Assembly (NCBI RefSeq): GCF_020080835.1
Contig: NC_058164.1
Span: forward strand, 26,451,270 to 26,515,269
DNA length: 64,000 bases
Direction of reading: 5' to 3'
From: Cotesia glomerata
Lineage: Eukaryota; Arthropoda; Insecta; Hymenoptera; Braconidae
Below are positions 14,902-29,949 of the stretch, piece by piece. The position numbers and the translations under genes were made by a program. Positions within the stretch are counted from its first letter, which is position 1; the number at the start of each line of letters is the position of its first letter. The notes under the pieces are model-generated. The model was not told the origin of the DNA. It searched no databases and saw only the letters and a program-made list of their open reading frames with translations.

Positions 14902-15542
14902 GGTATCGGTGAATAGGAAATACGAGAAGTGTCTTTCACATTTTCCGGAGTAGAATATCTTGTTCTTTAAATATTTAACTACTTTTATCTCCAGAGCTTT
15001 TCGATCTCTTTATATCTCGGATCTGGAATTCACAAGGTGAAAGATTATCTCACTCGTAAATTACCAATTGGTGAGATAATAAATAAACAATTTGATGTTT
15101 AATATAACGCCGACGATAACGGGTATCGGGCGGATAGTGGGAGGGAGCAAATGAGAAATAATAAATCGCACAATGAACAGTTTATAGCAAATTCGTTATT
15201 TCACAATTCAACTACCGAGACTCGGTTGATCAATTGCTCATGTGTACCGGTCAGTTATATGAAAAGTTGCGCACCCTCCCTTTTCGCCACGGGTGATGTC
15301 TAGGGCGTATTGCCTTGCAATGCTTGTATAGAATAATATGGAATCCCTCCCTCTTTTCGCATATATATGTGTGGAGTAGTGGGTTGATTTTTCAAAGCAC
15401 AATAACCCGTAGTCGTCCATAGAGTTTTTAACTTGTATAAAAGTCATTCGTTGAAAACGAGCGCAACATTATTACCGGTCAAACGCACACCGAAATATGT
15501 AAATCCCTGTAAAAAAATACAAAAAATGGGAAAATGAAATGG

Positions 15543-15575
<33 letters not shown>

Positions 15576-17159
15576 GAGGGTAAATCGAAGCAGTTATCCA
15601 CTGAAATTGGACTCTATCCTTGACGCAGAGGGAAAAAAATATCGTTCATTTTATTTTTCATATTGTACCGAGAGATAAATTCAAGTGCTATGAAAAAATG
15701 GCTTAAAAAATCAATACTCTGGAGAGAGTTAGCTTACCAATTGTCAGGTTATTAATTATTTACATCATCAAAACACTTTTCCGTACGTTGAAAAGAATTC
15801 AAATGAAATTTGATTTAATCGCCTGGGATTCAGAATGTGAATAACAATTATGTAATAATTTAACAGACACCCCAGGCACCCTCACCACTTGCAATAATTC
15901 TATTTGAATTTTCCGGTTGCCGCGAGCGCTAGTTTCCAGATTTAAATTTACATACGCCAAAAAATTCCGGGATCACTCGCGCATTTAATTCGATATGAAT
16001 AAATCCTCCATCAGAAATATAAATAAATATTAATATTAATATTGAATTCCTGATCAAAGTTACAAATATCGTCAATAGTATATTTTTTATATGGATTTTA
16101 TAATATAACAATTAATCGGAGAAAAATCTAGCTTGGACCGATGGACGGTAAAGAAGCGATATAATATAATTTGTTTGAATAATTTATCAGCCGTCCAAAG
16201 AGGGAATTATAAATATTAAAAATAATTGTAAAAATGATCACAGAGTTGGTGGCATTGTATTCAAATAACGGGCTGACCGTAAAGTTGGTTTATCTGATTT
16301 ATACGATTTAGAATAAAGCCACGTGCGTTATGTAGGATAAAAAGGGTGAATATGCGGTGTTTCCTGGTGCAAAACTCTCTTTCCCATGTCTTTCTCTCCC
16401 AACGTCATACAATGAGTTCACTCAGCATTTAATTGTTTTAATTTTCCGCTAACCACGTGCACAAGCTCAACTATCATGTTGCTCGGTGTATTATGTATAT
16501 CCAAATGTTGAATTAAGCGACAGATAATGTTTAATTTAAACAACACACGCCAAGAGAATCTATCTCAGACCGCCCAAGAGGTATGCGTAGGCGTGACAAA
16601 GGCACCGACAATTCCCTAAACGGTTATCAGACAAACGGTACTTGCTTTTCTGCTCTATCTAATCCGATTGTAATTCTTTCTCCAGATCTGACTTATTAGA
16701 CTAGCTCAACTTGCTGATCATTGCGCAAGGGTGGACGCATTTTTACGGCTAGTTTTACAAAAGGACAGATCTAACGTCGTTGATGAACCGGAAAATCAGA
16801 AGACCAAAATGATTTTTTAAAATATAAACCAGACAATGGGAAGAATGATTTATAATTTTGGTGATGTGAAAGGGAATTGATTTAGTAGCCGGTCACATCG
16901 CTCAAATCCGGTACAATGTACAACTAAAAAGAGAGATAAATAGAATAAAGGCTCAGACAGGTCCTCCCTCTGCTGGAAACTCAGCCCTTGGCAGGTAAAT
17001 GAGGGGGCGATTCAGCTTTGGAAGGTTAAGCACCCTGGTGGGGTTCTTGGGGCCCTAAAGCCCGCCGATTGGCCGGTCGAGCGAGCACCTGGCGGACAGC
17101 TGCCGTCGCACTACTACAAGCGCACGCGCTTCTACAAAGCAGGTCCCTCTTTTTCCAAG

Positions 17160-17195
<36 letters not shown>

Positions 17196-18887
17196 GTTTG
17201 TAGTTGTATTTACTGCCAACGGAACTCGGAAGAGTATTAACAGTTACCGTTTTTCCATGATAGGTTTTAAAAATTTACAACGCCGAAACTTGGTATCTTC
17301 TGGTGTTGGTTTATTTTTTTATGGCTGAACCTTCTTTTCTGAACTTAGTTACGTACCAGAACTTTGAAGACAAGTACAATAATAACAACAGGTATACTTA
17401 TATAGTCTACTGGTAAAGTCGCCACCAGTTTTTGGAGACAATAGACCTCGTCGGGGATTAGTGGTGGATTTACCAACCAGTTTTCAACACCTTAGTTTAC
17501 TATTTTGAACCTCAATTTACTCGGCTACCCAAGAACTAGGGTTTTGACACTTTTTAACTGATAAAAAATCTAGTACAAGCTTTTGTTGTGAAAATGTTAT
17601 TTAGTTTTTACCGTCCGAGCAACCAAATTGATTATCGAATATAGAATCACTGAGTTAAATATGAAACTTGTCCTTGTAGAGTTACTTATCTTTATCTCGT
17701 AAACTCGTATTTTAATATAAAAGAACTGGCACTTGTGTAAATAGAAAAAAATTTTAATTTCAACCGATATAACAACGCGATTTCGCTAATTACAAGTCGA
17801 AAAAGAAAAAATTTAATCTTGCCGTTACGTCAGAATATTAAAACAAATCAAGAGCAAGAAAAAAGATACTTTGGTAGGAAAGACTGAAAGGGAACGGGGG
17901 CTGAAAAAATGTTAAAATAAATGTTAGGATGAGCCAAAGCTCGGAGATTATAAGTGTAATATAAGATAGAAACCCACAGCTGGAGATAAATGCTTTTTCC
18001 AGGGTTTGTGGTCCCGTAGACGCTTTTTTTCTCCTGTACTCGCCCTTTTTTTTACATTCGTAATTTTCCTTTCCACTGGTCCTGACTATTTTCTCTGTAG
18101 TTTCTGGATGAGGTGCCTATACGCCCCGCGATTTAAACCCCGGTGGATAAAAACGGGGATAAAAGACTCGCTGAAAAAGAAGAACAGAAGGAACAACAAC
18201 AAGAAAGACTCGACACTCAGGAAATGACCTGGCAGTGGCGTAGAATTCTGACTTGGTCTTCTTATTCTTCTTCTTCTTCTTCTTCTTCTTCTTCTTTGGA
18301 GTTGGGAGTTGCTGGTATGGTCTAGTGTTTCACCAACGGGCTATTTAAATCATACATGGCTCCATGCCCCAATGGCCACGACATACCAGAATAGCCGGAT
18401 ATTTTTCAATAATAAATTGTCGTTGCAGAATCGAAAGTAAGCGTATACCTGATTCCCGGTCACTCGAGGGTTTACAAGTCCAGTTCTCAACAACAACTAT
18501 ATTGCTCTATTGAAGTATTTATAGTAAAAGTCAATAAATTGGCACTAGACTACCGGGCAATTCGTTGCTGTAATTCGTTTAGTTTATATTTTATACATAT
18601 ATCTTGCACATATAACTAAAAGAAAAAGGAAAAGCACTAACTTCAGCCAAGACCCCAATCATTCGTCAGTAACTCAAAAAATAATGTGTACAGTAGCTGG
18701 ATGTTATTATTGTAGTTTAATATTCTAAATGGTAGCAACCGTCGCCGGATCTAAGATCTCGAGTCAGGTACTGAAAGGCACCACTGCCTTATGTGTATGA
18801 TGCACACAATATGGATATTTATTAAAAGTAACAACTCTTGGGAGATAATATGCGCTTGTCTTATCTGCCTTACACTAAAGTTTTTTT

Positions 18888-18922
<35 letters not shown>

Positions 18923-19085
18923 GAATTTTTCGAAACAATATTATTCCACCGACAGAATAAATACGTGAATAAGAAAACAAAAATAACAAATTCTCGTTTT
19001 TGTATGCTCGTGGGATAGTTCAAGAGGGAAAAAGGTCCTCGAGTAAGTACAAGGGGCCAAAAATAATATTTAAAGGCCGAAGGAG

Positions 19086-19121
<36 letters not shown>

Positions 19122-22100
19122 TAATCAGTAGTCGAGGATTGACGGGGGTTAGAAAAATTTAGTCTCGGAATCTTGAGGTTGGGGCCTTTTTCGGGTAGTC
19201 CAAGTAAAGGCAGAAGACTAAACACGCCATATGGCCCCTTTGGTTACTATGTTTTTTGAGCTTCCTTTTTCTTCCTGAGCTCCCTCTGCTCGTTTGTTAT
19301 TTATTTCCTTTTCTCTTTCACTCTGTTTGACGTCACGCTCAACAAAATGTAATCCAAGTATGCATTCGGCAAACTGCACTCGCTTTAATAATTATCCACG
19401 GTAGACGCTCAAACTGGGGGGACATTGAATAATATTTTTTTTTTTTTTCAACAGAAATGTCATTAGTCATTAGTAAAGTTGGGGAATAGGCGTGAATTAG
19501 AGCGACTTAAACTATTAAATTCTCAAAAAGTATAGAGTGTAACATCGTAGCCGCTCATTAGTTCCATACATCACTCGCCTGTCGCGCCATCTCTCTGGTA
19601 AACGCATACATCAGCTGGGACGGCGAAGATCCAGTAGCTCGTGTGTGCACATACATCGGATATGATCTAGTTCGATCGAGGAACAACCAACAGCCCAGTT
19701 GCTAATTCGCAATACACCTAAGCGTGTACAATGGTTATGTAGATGATGACTAATATCATCGGTAAGAGCAAGACACGATGGAGTAGACATGTATCTCATA
19801 TTAGATAGCATTGGGCTATTAATACAACATCGTGATATACTGTATTATCACACATGTTGCGTGCGTACTCTCAACTCTGTGGTGGACTGGAAATAGAGCC
19901 TAACATGAACATCCACCCTCTAGCTCCAGCTCTAGCTCTACCTCTTGCTACCCCTTAATCGCTGTCTCGGGCTTCCGCGATTGTGTGTCATTGTCCGAGT
20001 CCGTGCAAGTTACACAGAATTGTGCACCACTGATACAGATATAGACCTCTATGTTAGAGCCAACCGGGTACTAATATAATGGTAATCTAGTAGATTAACG
20101 GCAGCGATTCTACACAGTACAATATGCTTTGTATGTTCATGTCATATAATATCCAACTATTATTGCTCCCGAGAACAAGAATCCATCAATTTGCGTTTCT
20201 TCATCTTGATCTAACCAGTGAAGGCCGGATACAGGAGAGAAGGCCGGAAATATGTCTTACGAAAACAAGTTTTCTGGTGAGGTGATTGTTAATACTTGTC
20301 TTCCTTTTAAACTGGTGCAATTTCTTAAATGAAGATATTTACGATAATTATGTAGATGTTGGAACAAACAACTCTTGATGATCGATTGTTTTTAAATTGT
20401 CCTCGGGTTGTACAGTGCATACAATGAGTAATTACTTACGGCAATAAAAAAACGTGTACCGTTATGAGTTTAATAAGCGGCTTAATAAAATGCTGATAGA
20501 AAACACACACATACATACAATGGGTACGTTAAAATAAAACTAATAAAATAAGATTATGAAGAAGAAAACGAGGAGAAGGAGGAAGAAGCATATGTGTGCG
20601 TTGAGGGCGCCACTAGTTTTCATTTTAGTTTATTTTTTGAATACTCTCTTACTCATAAAACTCATCTTGCTGTCTCGTTTCCACGGTGAGTATGTGTCGA
20701 GACCTTGAAAGAGACGATCAGTTGGTAGTTACTACTATAGAGTTAAGAGACAAAAAAATAAAATAAAACTATAGTCCATTTTTATGTAATTTATGCTTGC
20801 GCTGATTATCTTAATTAACAATCAACAGGGGAATTAAAAATGAAATACTAATTGACTTTTATTATCATTTTGTGTGTATCAGCTCTCCCTTCTACACTCC
20901 GTTCTTCTCTTGCTCCTCATTTTACTTGTGGTTCTTCCTTTCCTTCTTCGGCTATAATTTTATTATCATCATAACTGAATAGCTTTAAAAAGAGCAGCGG
21001 GAGGCCAGGGGGTGTAAGGTGGAGGGGAGTTAAAGCATGGATGTGATGATAAATGGTGAAACGGTTGAGAGTCACTGGAATCCAGTCCATAAGCCAGAGA
21101 GAGAATAAACCGAGCAGAGGAGTAAACTGTACTGAAATACACACACAGTTCACATTCAGTAGATCGGAGTGCTGTGAAAAGGAGGGTAAAGTGTGTGAGA
21201 GAGAGTCGGGGGGTTAAAGCCTTATTTCTCACTCAAACTCGGTACAACAACTATAACGTCCCTCATACTCTATAAGTCCTCTCTATATAGAGTATATGTA
21301 GTGATGCTGTAGCTCTGGTGCAGCCGCCCCCTCTCGCTCTCATTGCCGCCCTTTCCTCCGTTACTATACGGATAACAATGGCGTGCAAAGGAGATTAACA
21401 AACAGAATAAGCTAACGCATAATCGCATTATTTCTGGCTAAGCCGCATTTAAATTAGATAGAAATTCCATTTAACGAAATAATGCCTCCCGGATCACGAG
21501 TCACATCCTCCTGCTCTGAATAACGCCCTCAAACCGTCCACCTCCCAACTATTTTTATCTAGTTTTTATCATAAAAACTAACACAACTATCAAGAGGAAA
21601 CAATAAATTCAAAATAATCAATGTTGTGAGCGTTAAATTTAATTATGGATTAATTGAGAGGTATCAACTTGTTACAGTTATTGGATTTCCGGTAGCATGT
21701 TATGCTCAGACCTTTTATTTCACCAATCGGGTAAATATAAAACCGGCAGGAAAAGGATTAAATCCTTTTAGCGCCACCCGGAATATAATAAAAATAAAAA
21801 AAAAAAAAACGTATTATAGAGAAACATTCAGAGCTTGGGACTGAGGATTCACCATTGAAAAACTCATTCCCGTGTGTATAAATGCTTTGTAATTCAATGT
21901 GCCAGCAAATGAACAACAAAGGGGTGTCAAATAATCGACGGTTTGTGGAAAATCCGGATACACATCCAATCCGGATGCTCCAAAAGTTTATCAATTATTA
22001 CTTTTTTTTTCTGGATATTTTATTTTAGATTTGTTTTACCTGAGGACCACCATCGACGATTGACTGGTAAGCTGACTGGAAGACGCTGCCGAGCTGCGTC

Positions 22101-25100
22101 ATTCCTTCGTCTCCCATGTGGAACATTATGTCACCAGGAGATCCATTGTTGTTGAGGTTGTTGTTATTTCCCATTAGCTTTTCGGTGGTACTGATGTCGC
22201 GCAGAATAGTGTTTGACTGCATCATCGATGATAATGGTATGTTTATTCAATTACTTATTCGTTTTTTTGCACAATTATACTTTTAGAACCACTTTTTATT
22301 TTGAGTTTAAACAAATATCAAATCACACTAGCAGTCTCGTTTGTTATTGCTGACATTTTTACCACTAAATACGGATAACTTTGGAGAAAGAATCACAGCC
22401 CGGAAAAATCATAACTGGTACAACCAAACGGTCACCAGTTTAAATTCATCCTGTCAGTTTGACAGATAAAAGTGTCAATAGTCGCCGGATAGTGTCTGGT
22501 GAATTTTAAATTTACGGCTCGTACGTAAAAAGGTTTATGGGTGACAACCGAAAAAAGCGTTTTTTTTTTTTTTTTTGCCTTTTTCCTTCGGTATTATTTC
22601 GATTTTTTATTTATATTTCTTCCCAGGTCCTATCAGAAAACGAACACGCGGCTGAAACGTCGGACACACATGGCGGCACGAGTCGCGTCGTTACAACGCC
22701 AAAAAGACCAACTAAAATCCACCATATAAAAAAATATACATATATTCTTCTTTATTCTTCCTTTGCTGGATATTCTTCTCGAGTTTTAAGATATAAATAA
22801 AATAATTTTAAAGATTGTTGCGTTTTTTGTACAAGATTTAAGCTCTAGAACACTTTGATGGCACTTTAAATAATTTAACCACTCAAAACACTCGTGTAAT
22901 GGGTACGTCAATCACTGAAGAATCTATTGCGGTATTAATCACTAGTCTTTCACTGGTAATACATAAATTAATATATATCTCGACTAGAAGTATAAATATT
23001 TAAAATAAAACTTGGTTTCGTGTTTTCGCACCATTTGCTCTTGTATTTCCGCAGTGAGTCGAACAAAATCCCGTGTCAATATTTCTCGTAGCCCGGGTCC
23101 ATATCAAACGCATTCACTCGTGTCATAAATAATATTATTAATACAAAAAAGAGTAATAATAAATAATATAGGATAAATAAAAACTAAAACCGTTTTACTG
23201 CAGACAAGTAGCCTTCGACAGAGAAGGAGATAACCGAAATAATAAAAAAAAAGCTCGGGATCACATGAAAAAGCGACAAAATCTCATGCGGTCGAGGTAC
23301 GCGACGCGACTGACGCTCGACTAGGGGAGGCAAGCTGATCTTCCCTCCCTTCGTCGTCCAATCGACGGTAGAGTCCCCTCCAGCGCAGTTTCCCCCACTT
23401 TGCTAGATTCAGTACGGCGTAACTCCATCATTCTCCTCTTGGGGTTCTCCCTCTTCCTCCAACGGCAGATGAACATAAAACGGTGTCTCTCTCTTTTGGG
23501 TGAACTCTTTTCCCCTTGGGGTGCAGCTTGTCCCTTTTGAGTTCGCGGGAAGTGAAACAACCAGCAACCCCTACACTCGCTTAACTACGGGAAATACAAG
23601 TGTAGATGTTAAAGCTGTAGCAAAGGGCTCCGAATATAAACGAGCTGCCGTTTTCCATCCGCTTTTATTTGTAACTCTCTTTGCAGAGGATCTTCAATTG
23701 TAGGCCAGTCAAATTACCTCGGTATGACCATAAACAATTTCACTTGATCAAAAATTGATCAAAGTCTTCATAAAAAGTGGTAATTTATCAGTTTTTTGGT
23801 TAATGGTAGCTTTCATTAATAAAAATCATCAACGGCAATTATTTTTCACCTATTGTCAAAATATTATTAAAAATTGCTTCAGTAGGACTATGTTATGCTA
23901 GTAGCAAATGCTTGGCCGTATACATTCGTGGGTGTTGTGTTAAAAACTGTGGGCAGATCCATTCTGAAAACATTGGCCCACTTGTTGAGCCGAAAAACCC
24001 CGAATGATCCTACCGCTGATTACCGAGTCGTGAGCTAAAGCCCAACTGCAGTCTTGATTCTTTGGTTGTAACACAGTGTGTATTTGCAAGTTCTCTGTTT
24101 TACCTTTTGGATCTGATTCATTCACTTAAAAGCTGAGACTCGTTCGATGATCCATCAGTCTGTCTCTGTCAGACTGAAAAGAGTCAGCGGAACTTTTGTT
24201 ATCTACTAAAGTAATGCCGTATGGCAAAAATCAGTTCATTCAACTCGGGCCAATAATGAACAAAGAGCTGATATGAATGGGTTACCAATTCCAATGACTA
24301 TAATTAGTTGTGGCCATAGCAAACTTTGAATCACCACCCAATAATAATACACATAAGTGTAATTTTGGTGTCATTTGTATACGGTTGTATATTGTCTGTC
24401 GTGGTGGGAGAGATTATAATTACCCAAGTAAAGCCCACTCTAACCCAGTTGGCGAGCGACATCAGCTCCAGTTTGACAACGGAGGCCACTTTAAATCCGC
24501 AACAACCGACAAATCCATACAACCAATAACAACAACCGCATTTATCATTTACGTGTTTTCCCAACGGGGATATTCAATGTCCATCTTCTATATTCTCAAT
24601 TCTGCTTCACCATGGGACCACCATCTACCCTCTTTTATTTACCATATCAATGTTACACTTAACACAATCAAATAATAATGTTACAAGTTATAAAACTATT
24701 ACACTTGTTTGCTGATGTTTTTCTCTCTTTTTTTCTTTAAAATACAAAACAGATGTTTACAGCCATAAATATCTTTGGGAAAATTGTTAGAAATAGGGAT
24801 AGAAAAATAGAAAGCCAAATGATGGATCGAAAACTCGAAATAATTAAAAGCAACCAATATTCCTGTGGCGCATGCTACCCGTGACCAATTTTTGACAATA
24901 GCCCACCAGCATTTTCAGAGAGAGATTTAAATCGACTACCTGGCTCAATGTACCAAGGGTCGAGGCCAAGTACAACGTAAATTTGAAAACGATAAATGTC
25001 TATACCGCAGGAATTTCCCTATTTTTTTTTTTTTTTTTTTTTTTTTGCATTAATTTTTTCTCTAGATCCAAAATATCTGAAGGGAATAAAGTAGAAAATA

Positions 25101-28100
25101 GGTTAAATTTATGATCCTACAAGAATTATCCATTAATTCCAAGTACCAGTGAGCCTATTACCGTTTCTTTGAAAATCCAAAGACCGTAATAGAAGAAAAT
25201 AGATGATTTCCTGTAATTTTGGCAAGTGTCTTAGTAAAACCCGGACGGTAAATAAAGTGGATAGTTTTGTTAGTTTCTCAAATGCGGGCGTAGTACCTCT
25301 TGAGGCATTCAAAGGAGGATATTAACCTGACCCGTGTGTTAGTAAAATATTATTTTGTTATTTGGAGGTTCAATGAACAAGATATATACCAGCAGAAGAA
25401 ACGAAGAGAGTTAATATAACAAGTTAACCAATTGATGATGAAAAAATAGTTTATATGATAATTATTATATTGAAAGGAATTTAAAAATAATTAGGTAACC
25501 TTGTATAACCAACTGTGTCAACTTTATTCCTACATGTTCTTACTCGACTGTTATAATGTTGTTGAGTTACGAACAAAGTCTGTAAGTGTGAGTGTGAGTG
25601 TGAGTGTGTATTTAAATAAAAAGAATAAAGGAAAGAAAAAAAAAAAAAAGAAACGATAATGTTAATAATAACCAAACGAGGTACAATAAAAAAATAATAA
25701 AATAAATAAGATAAATTATTAACAGAGAGTCTTTACAATTTAAAAAGGCGACGGGAGAAAAGGATCGTGATGTCTTTGGATTGAAATAGAAATAGCAGAG
25801 AATTAGGTTATAACTCGGCAGTATATTGTAGTACCTGGTTTGGGTTTGGTTCATCCGAGCTAGGATAGAGGATACTACGGGAGGAAAGTGGTCGGCTATA
25901 AGAGAAACGAGCTTTCCGAGTAGAGGGTGAACTCCGGAACACATTAACTGCAGAGCAAGTGGAGGACAAGGGGCTGGAGGACCGGGGACGCCTCTGATGC
26001 TTTTCCACCCCACTGGCGTAAGTAAACTCAATGGAGAACGGAATCACCCGAGCGATTAGTCCCACGCATATAAGGGGAAAACGATCGTTTTACCCTGGCC
26101 TGATGCTCATACTTATAGTTTAGCTCCTCTCAACTTTCTTTTCCCCTATAACTATATACTGGTGAAAGATTAAAAATAATAAAATCACTTGGCACATATT
26201 TTCAGTGGTTTACTATTGTCAGGAATAAACTACACATAATGCCATCAGATAAGGAAGTCAAGGCTTTCGTTTCTCCATTTTAGGATGATTCCTCCCTTTC
26301 ACAATACTATCTTTCTCACTGGTGGCATTTCCAACCACAGCACCAGGGTATGTACAATACAATATTAGATTGCGTGCACTGTTTTCGCTAGCGCGTGTCC
26401 GCTCTCAGCCCGTTACGACCCGATAAGTCCGTTTGCTCGCGAATAAATGATCAAGATTCGTTACAAACCTCTATATTTGGATTAATTCAAACAACGACCA
26501 CGACAATGCCTCTTTATATCTAAACAAATATATAAATATATAAATATACAATATTCCGGAGCTAAATATGCGTGCACGTGTTGTACTGGTCTGCAGTTAC
26601 ATATTACGTGTGCACATCCATGTATGTAATTTTATTGTTGTTATTATTATTATTATTATAGAGATCATGGATGACATTAAGATTGAGATTTATCGAGCCG
26701 ATCTGTGACCCGGTTGCTCAAATGCTAATGCCATTTTTATTGATTCCCTTTGTTTGTATTTGTCTTTATATATAATGGAAATAACGCTAACAAAAGGACA
26801 ATGTTAACTGTTAAACTCAATTAGACACTATTGGGGAAGACATGTTGTTTTAGATTTTTATTGCTTTCGTTTGTTTTCAGACCCCGAATGCCGACGCCAT
26901 TGTACTCCAGGGCAGGGTTGTAGTTAGGGATCCCTCGGATAGGGATGCTTTAGGGTGAGATTTAGGAGCTACTACTGCTCAGGCAAAACCCACTTCTGTA
27001 ATTTTTTTAACAAATCAAGCGCAGTTAAATTTTAAATAATTCTTCATATGCTTTGAATAATTACTGGCTAGCTTTTTTTAATTTGAAAAAGAAATAACGC
27101 CCATAAAAACTAGACAAAATCCGTAGGCGGTTAAATTGGTGCCTTAAAAACGGAAAGAACCTTCTAAAGGGAGGGTAAGATTGAAAACTTTCAAGTCGGT
27201 CCCTTTTATCTGTAAATTGAGAGTAGTCTCTGAAAAGTACTCGAGTGACTCTCCAGAAAGCGAACGTAAATGGGAAATGGCCGTATTCTCGATAATGATC
27301 TACGATTTTTCTAAAAAAAAGTATAATAAATTTATTTTCTAAGAGCTGAATTGAAATTATAAAAATAATATATGGAGGAATTTATCTATAGTAAGGGATA
27401 GAAGAGATATTTACATATGATGAAGCTAATTTACTAAAATGTGGGGATATGATTCAATTGTTAGGTGTAGGGGAATATTTACTCGGTACACACGCCGGGA
27501 ATAGAGTAGAGAGTCCTCAAACTCTCTAGGGTAAACTTATTTACCCACACACACACACACACAATCATGTGGGATGAATTTCGAGGGCTTGAGATTATTT
27601 CTTCGCGGGAGATAATTTCTATTGTATGTTTTTTTTTTTTTGTGCAGAGCCAAAAAATATGAAATAGCATGTTGGATCCAGTCGGTAAGTAAACTGAAGC
27701 ACGCACGCTAAGTAAACACGTAGACAACCGTTTTACGAGTTAACCGTCGACCCTAAGTAGAATCCCCCGAGGGTGAGACTAGAGACCTCGGACCAGGGGC
27801 CGAGTCTGAAAATCCCAAAAAAGAAAGGGTGGTCACATAAGTGTCACGTAGGCTTTGGTACAACTGTACTGTGAATTTATGTCGCCGAATTGATATGTCT
27901 ATAAAAAATAAAGAAATAAAGCAGGGATGGGTTTTGTCGATTGTCGCTGAACGGTGAACCAAAAAATCCCCGCAGTCATTCAAGCGGACGGGCTCGAGTG
28001 CCCGGTAAGGTGAGATCGGTACGCCGAGTTCAGCTCGAGGGTGGATTTTAGTGGGTGTGTATACTCGGAGCGACAAATGGACCGCAAGATATATACGGGG

Positions 28101-29917
28101 ACGTTGTTATGTTTGAATGTCGGGTTATCCGAGTGTGAGAAGATCACCAATAGATTGTTTGCTTCTCGGACTCATTGTCTGGCAAATTTGCTACCATATG
28201 CCGATTACATGTCACGCTAAAAATCCTTATCTCTGGATTTTCAAGGGGATCTCAATTTCGCTTAAATTAACCGACTATTATCGGGGGTTTGGTCATTATC
28301 TTTTGGGTTTTTTATCAAAATATTCATCGAGTTTTAAAAACTAACGGTGATAATCCAATAACAAAAAAAGATAAAGTACAATGAAAGCGATGGTAACCGT
28401 AATGGAGGAGATAATAAATGGTTATTGATATGTTAATTTGAAAACCGAGTTTTGAATTCTCGGTGGTGTCATTAATCCCCAATAAAAATGAACCAGACGT
28501 TCGTGCGGGTGAATGTGTATTAGTGCGGTCCACGGACAATCAAAATGAAAAAGCATCCCCTGGACAAGACAGCCGTGAGCCACGTGGCCCGGAGGGTGCT
28601 CGCTCACACAACCACTCAAAACGCCAAATTATTTCGCAGGCAATAGATTAATCGTCGAGAAGAACCAACAGCTCCGTGAAAATTCAATGATCCAAAGGAT
28701 TCGCCGTATGATCAACAACAACCCTCTCCCTTACGGGGGACTCAAAAATGCTTGTTGGTTCAAGGGATTACAATAATATATCGATAGACAGTACAGAGTA
28801 GTAGTGCGTCATGTCAAAGTGTGCTGTGTGTTTTGTTTTCAGCACGTATTTAGGAGCAAGCGTGCCTGCCTTTCCGTTGAGTAATACGTCCAAATTATAT
28901 CCCTGCTATATAAACATTATCATCAGTCATTCTGTTCTATTACATGGAATTGGATAATTAGATTAATGTAAGTGGCTTTCGGTATAGTAGAGATTCACAG
29001 TCACACACTTTTGAAACGTTTTTGGAATTCGATGTATTGTAAAGATTTGGACAATTTAGATTTTGAAAATAATGCCAGTTAGTGCCACAATTGTTATCAA
29101 TATCGTCTAATAATCTAGAGTTAAACTACGACCCAATTATAGTATCGATATTCCAATAACCGCAGTTGTTATACATAATTTATTACGCTAATCTATTGTA
29201 TTGAAGTTCCACGCATCTATATGCTTACAATATCAGTTTATAACTCCAACCTAAACCGTGTTTACCATCTTTGGTAAGAAGATTTTGATCGGAGATTTTT
29301 ATCTTAATGGTTAATGGATTTGTGATGAAAGAAACATAAGAAAGGTCAAGGTATCTGCTGAAGAGGTCGCTTTAATTTGCAAACTATGCCAATTATTGGT
29401 ATTTTCTAGCAAGGAATATTATAATTCGCAATAAATGCCAATTATTCCGATTATTTAATGCCGGCTATTGATAATTTGCATCTGGGAGATGAATTTGGTT
29501 GTAGCTATCCGGAAAGAGAAAAAGAGGGTCGGCAAAATGACCATAGACCGAGGGGATAAATGGAAAGTAAAAGTATGTTTGATAAAGAGAAAGAGAAAGA
29601 CGATAAGTGGGAAACCCTGGAGAGTTTGAGAGCTGGAGAGCGGCGACACATTAAACTCCCGCGTTAACTCCAGCAACAGGTGTCCGTCAAACAGCTCGCG
29701 GCTATTCTAGGCACGCGATTCTTCGTAATTGATTTGTCGTTGTCGAGTAAACGGACTGGGGAAACGTCAGGTCTCATTACTCATTACTCAGGGGGATTAT
29801 TTCAAGCGGCGGTGGATGGAAAAGTCCATTGAAATTACCAGCAAGGATCTTGCATAATTTTCTTATTTCATCGGAAGTAAAACCGCAGAATTATGAACAA
29901 TACCCGTACATAGATAG

Positions 29918-29949
<32 letters not shown>

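Larger units (their letters stand above)
8036..22039 (-). other. da: da intron 6, about 14 kb
   Basis: No coding sequence could be supported on either strand. It carries microsatellites and homopolymers: (TCC)n 11112-11140, A-runs about 14670-14689, 14871-14898, 15543-15574 and 19086-19118, (GT)n 17164-17192, (TTC)n 18258-18296 and a T-run about 18881-18918. GC-richer islands around 13020-13400, 16960-17150 and 21290-21370 could be regulatory, but no motif proves it. Confidence 0.55.

Noticed and set aside
24310..24675. 121-codon plus-strand open frame in da intron 5
   Set aside because: Overlaps similarly long frames on both strands; no motif, no initiation context and no splice logic.
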